A stretch of DNA of 6,216 nt from Desulfobacteraceae bacterium 4572_19 (GTDB lineage: Bacteria; Desulfobacterota; Desulfobacteria; Desulfobacterales; NBLS01): positions 1-6,216 of the forward strand of contig NBLS01000040.1 of NCBI GenBank assembly GCA_002084385.1, read 5' to 3'. Positions 5,879 to 6,216 of this stretch are shown in pieces; positions within the stretch are counted from its first letter, which is position 1; the number at the start of each line of letters is the position of its first letter. A model generated the notes under the pieces. It was not told the origin of the DNA, searched no databases, and was given only the letters and a program-made list of their open reading frames with translations. A program made the position numbers and the translations under genes.

Positions 5879-5970
5879 GCGTTCACAAGCACCTCATCTT
5901 CACATAAACAGCTTGTCATATATAGGACAACTATTATATGCCAAGCTGTTTATGCGAATATAAGGCACTT
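5874..5970. repeat. Imperfect palindromic repeat, copy 2, at the trmJ stop
   Basis: CATAAACAGCTTG (5903-5915) and CAAGCTGTTTATG (5942-5954) are perfect 13-bp inverted copies, extended inward by CATATA/TATATG (5917-5922, 5935-5940) and outward by a 16-base arm on each side matching at 11 of 16 (5887-5902 with 5955-5970). The structure spans about 84 bp. The right arm 5949-5970 is identical to 686-707. The left arm, reversed, matches copy 1 beyond its palindrome as far as the trmJ stop codon (5874-5908 against 686-720). No T-run follows, so it is not a classical terminator, though it could still stop or stabilise the trmJ transcript. Confidence 0.75.
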
Positions 5971-6216
5971 TAAAAATAAAGTAGGAGCGACCCTTGCCAT
6001 AGTTGTTAAAACTGATAGTGATATTATTGGAATATGGACAGAGCGAGACTTGATGCGGCATATTTTATTAAAAGAGTTTAATCCTAAAACTGAAACTATT
6101 AAAGATCACATGATAACAAAGTTAAGTTATGCGGATAGTACAGATGATATTGAAACTTTAATGAAGAAATTTGTAAATTATAATACAAGACATCTGCTTG
6201 TTAATAAAGATGATAA
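5966..6216 (+). pseudogene. CBS-domain protein, 5' end lacking a start codon, truncated by window edge
   Basis: The frame reads HFKNKVGATLAIVVKTDSD, then IIGIWTERDLMRH: the end of a CBS domain with its TERD signature. It goes on with TIKDHMITKLSYADSTDDIE and a second CBS repeat (KFVNYNTRHLLVNKDD) before the window ends. CBS pairs usually bind adenosine nucleotides and regulate a partner or stand alone. The first CBS domain lacks its opening strand and helix. Going upstream, the frame stays open to the trmJ stop at 5876-5878, which is in the same frame, yet it holds no ATG, GTG or TTG before the TTG at about 6044 inside the TERD motif. The native-looking sequence begins where the palindromic repeat ends, so loss of the 5' end by repeat insertion or recombination is the simplest reading. 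A rare ATT/ATA start, a shortened working protein or a sequence error are alternatives. Confidence 0.65.

Noticed and set aside
5903..5954. Classical terminator of trmJ
   Set aside because: The hairpin is strong, but no T-tract follows on the plus strand, and the same arm is found at 686-707 far from any plus-strand gene end.
5938..5973. Tiny open frame MPSCLCEYKAL
   Set aside because: Eleven codons wholly inside the palindromic repeat, without a ribosome binding site; it reflects the repeat, not a gene.

Overview
The window is AT-rich bacterial DNA carrying a flagellar filament-assembly operon. The best guess for the source is a spirochaete of the Treponema type. The gene set (filament cap, cap/flagellin chaperones, FlaG, a sialic-acid-type synthase), the AT-rich codon use and the FliS and FliD sequence style point that way, but no marker in the window proves it.

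Layout, left to right. (1) 1-356, minus strand: the 5' part of a NeuB/PseI/LegI-type nonulosonic acid synthase, cut by the window edge. (2) 357-927: a gene-free stretch with a hairpin, two copies of a short motif that recurs before two flagellar-cluster genes, and an imperfect palindromic repeat. (3) 928-4845, minus strand, read right to left: fliD (cap), fliS (flagellin chaperone), a helical FliT-like protein, flaG, then an SH3b plus cysteine-peptidase-like peptidoglycan hydrolase with a TTG start. Gaps are 25 nt (fliD-fliS), 98 nt (fliS-fliT-like), 32 nt (fliT-like-flaG) and 94 nt (flaG-hydrolase). The two long gaps hold a related leader sequence. (4) 4846-5143: divergent promoter region. 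(5) 5144-5878, plus strand: a SpoU/TrmH-class RNA 2'-O-methyltransferase of the TrmJ type. (6) 5874-5970: a second copy of the palindromic repeat, at the trmJ stop. (7) About 5966-6216, plus strand: a CBS-domain coding stretch that has no usual start codon and runs off the window.

Working together: FliD caps the growing filament, FliS and perhaps the FliT-like protein keep export substrates unfolded, FlaG affects filament properties, and the NeuB-type enzyme could supply a nonulosonic acid for flagellin glycosylation. The hydrolase may be a co-opted wall-remodelling enzyme or a phage-derived passenger.

The least explained signals are: the palindromic repeat family present on both sides of the flagellar module, the four-copy GACKTTYAYRTAA motif on the minus strand, and the start-less CBS gene whose 5' end coincides with a repeat copy.
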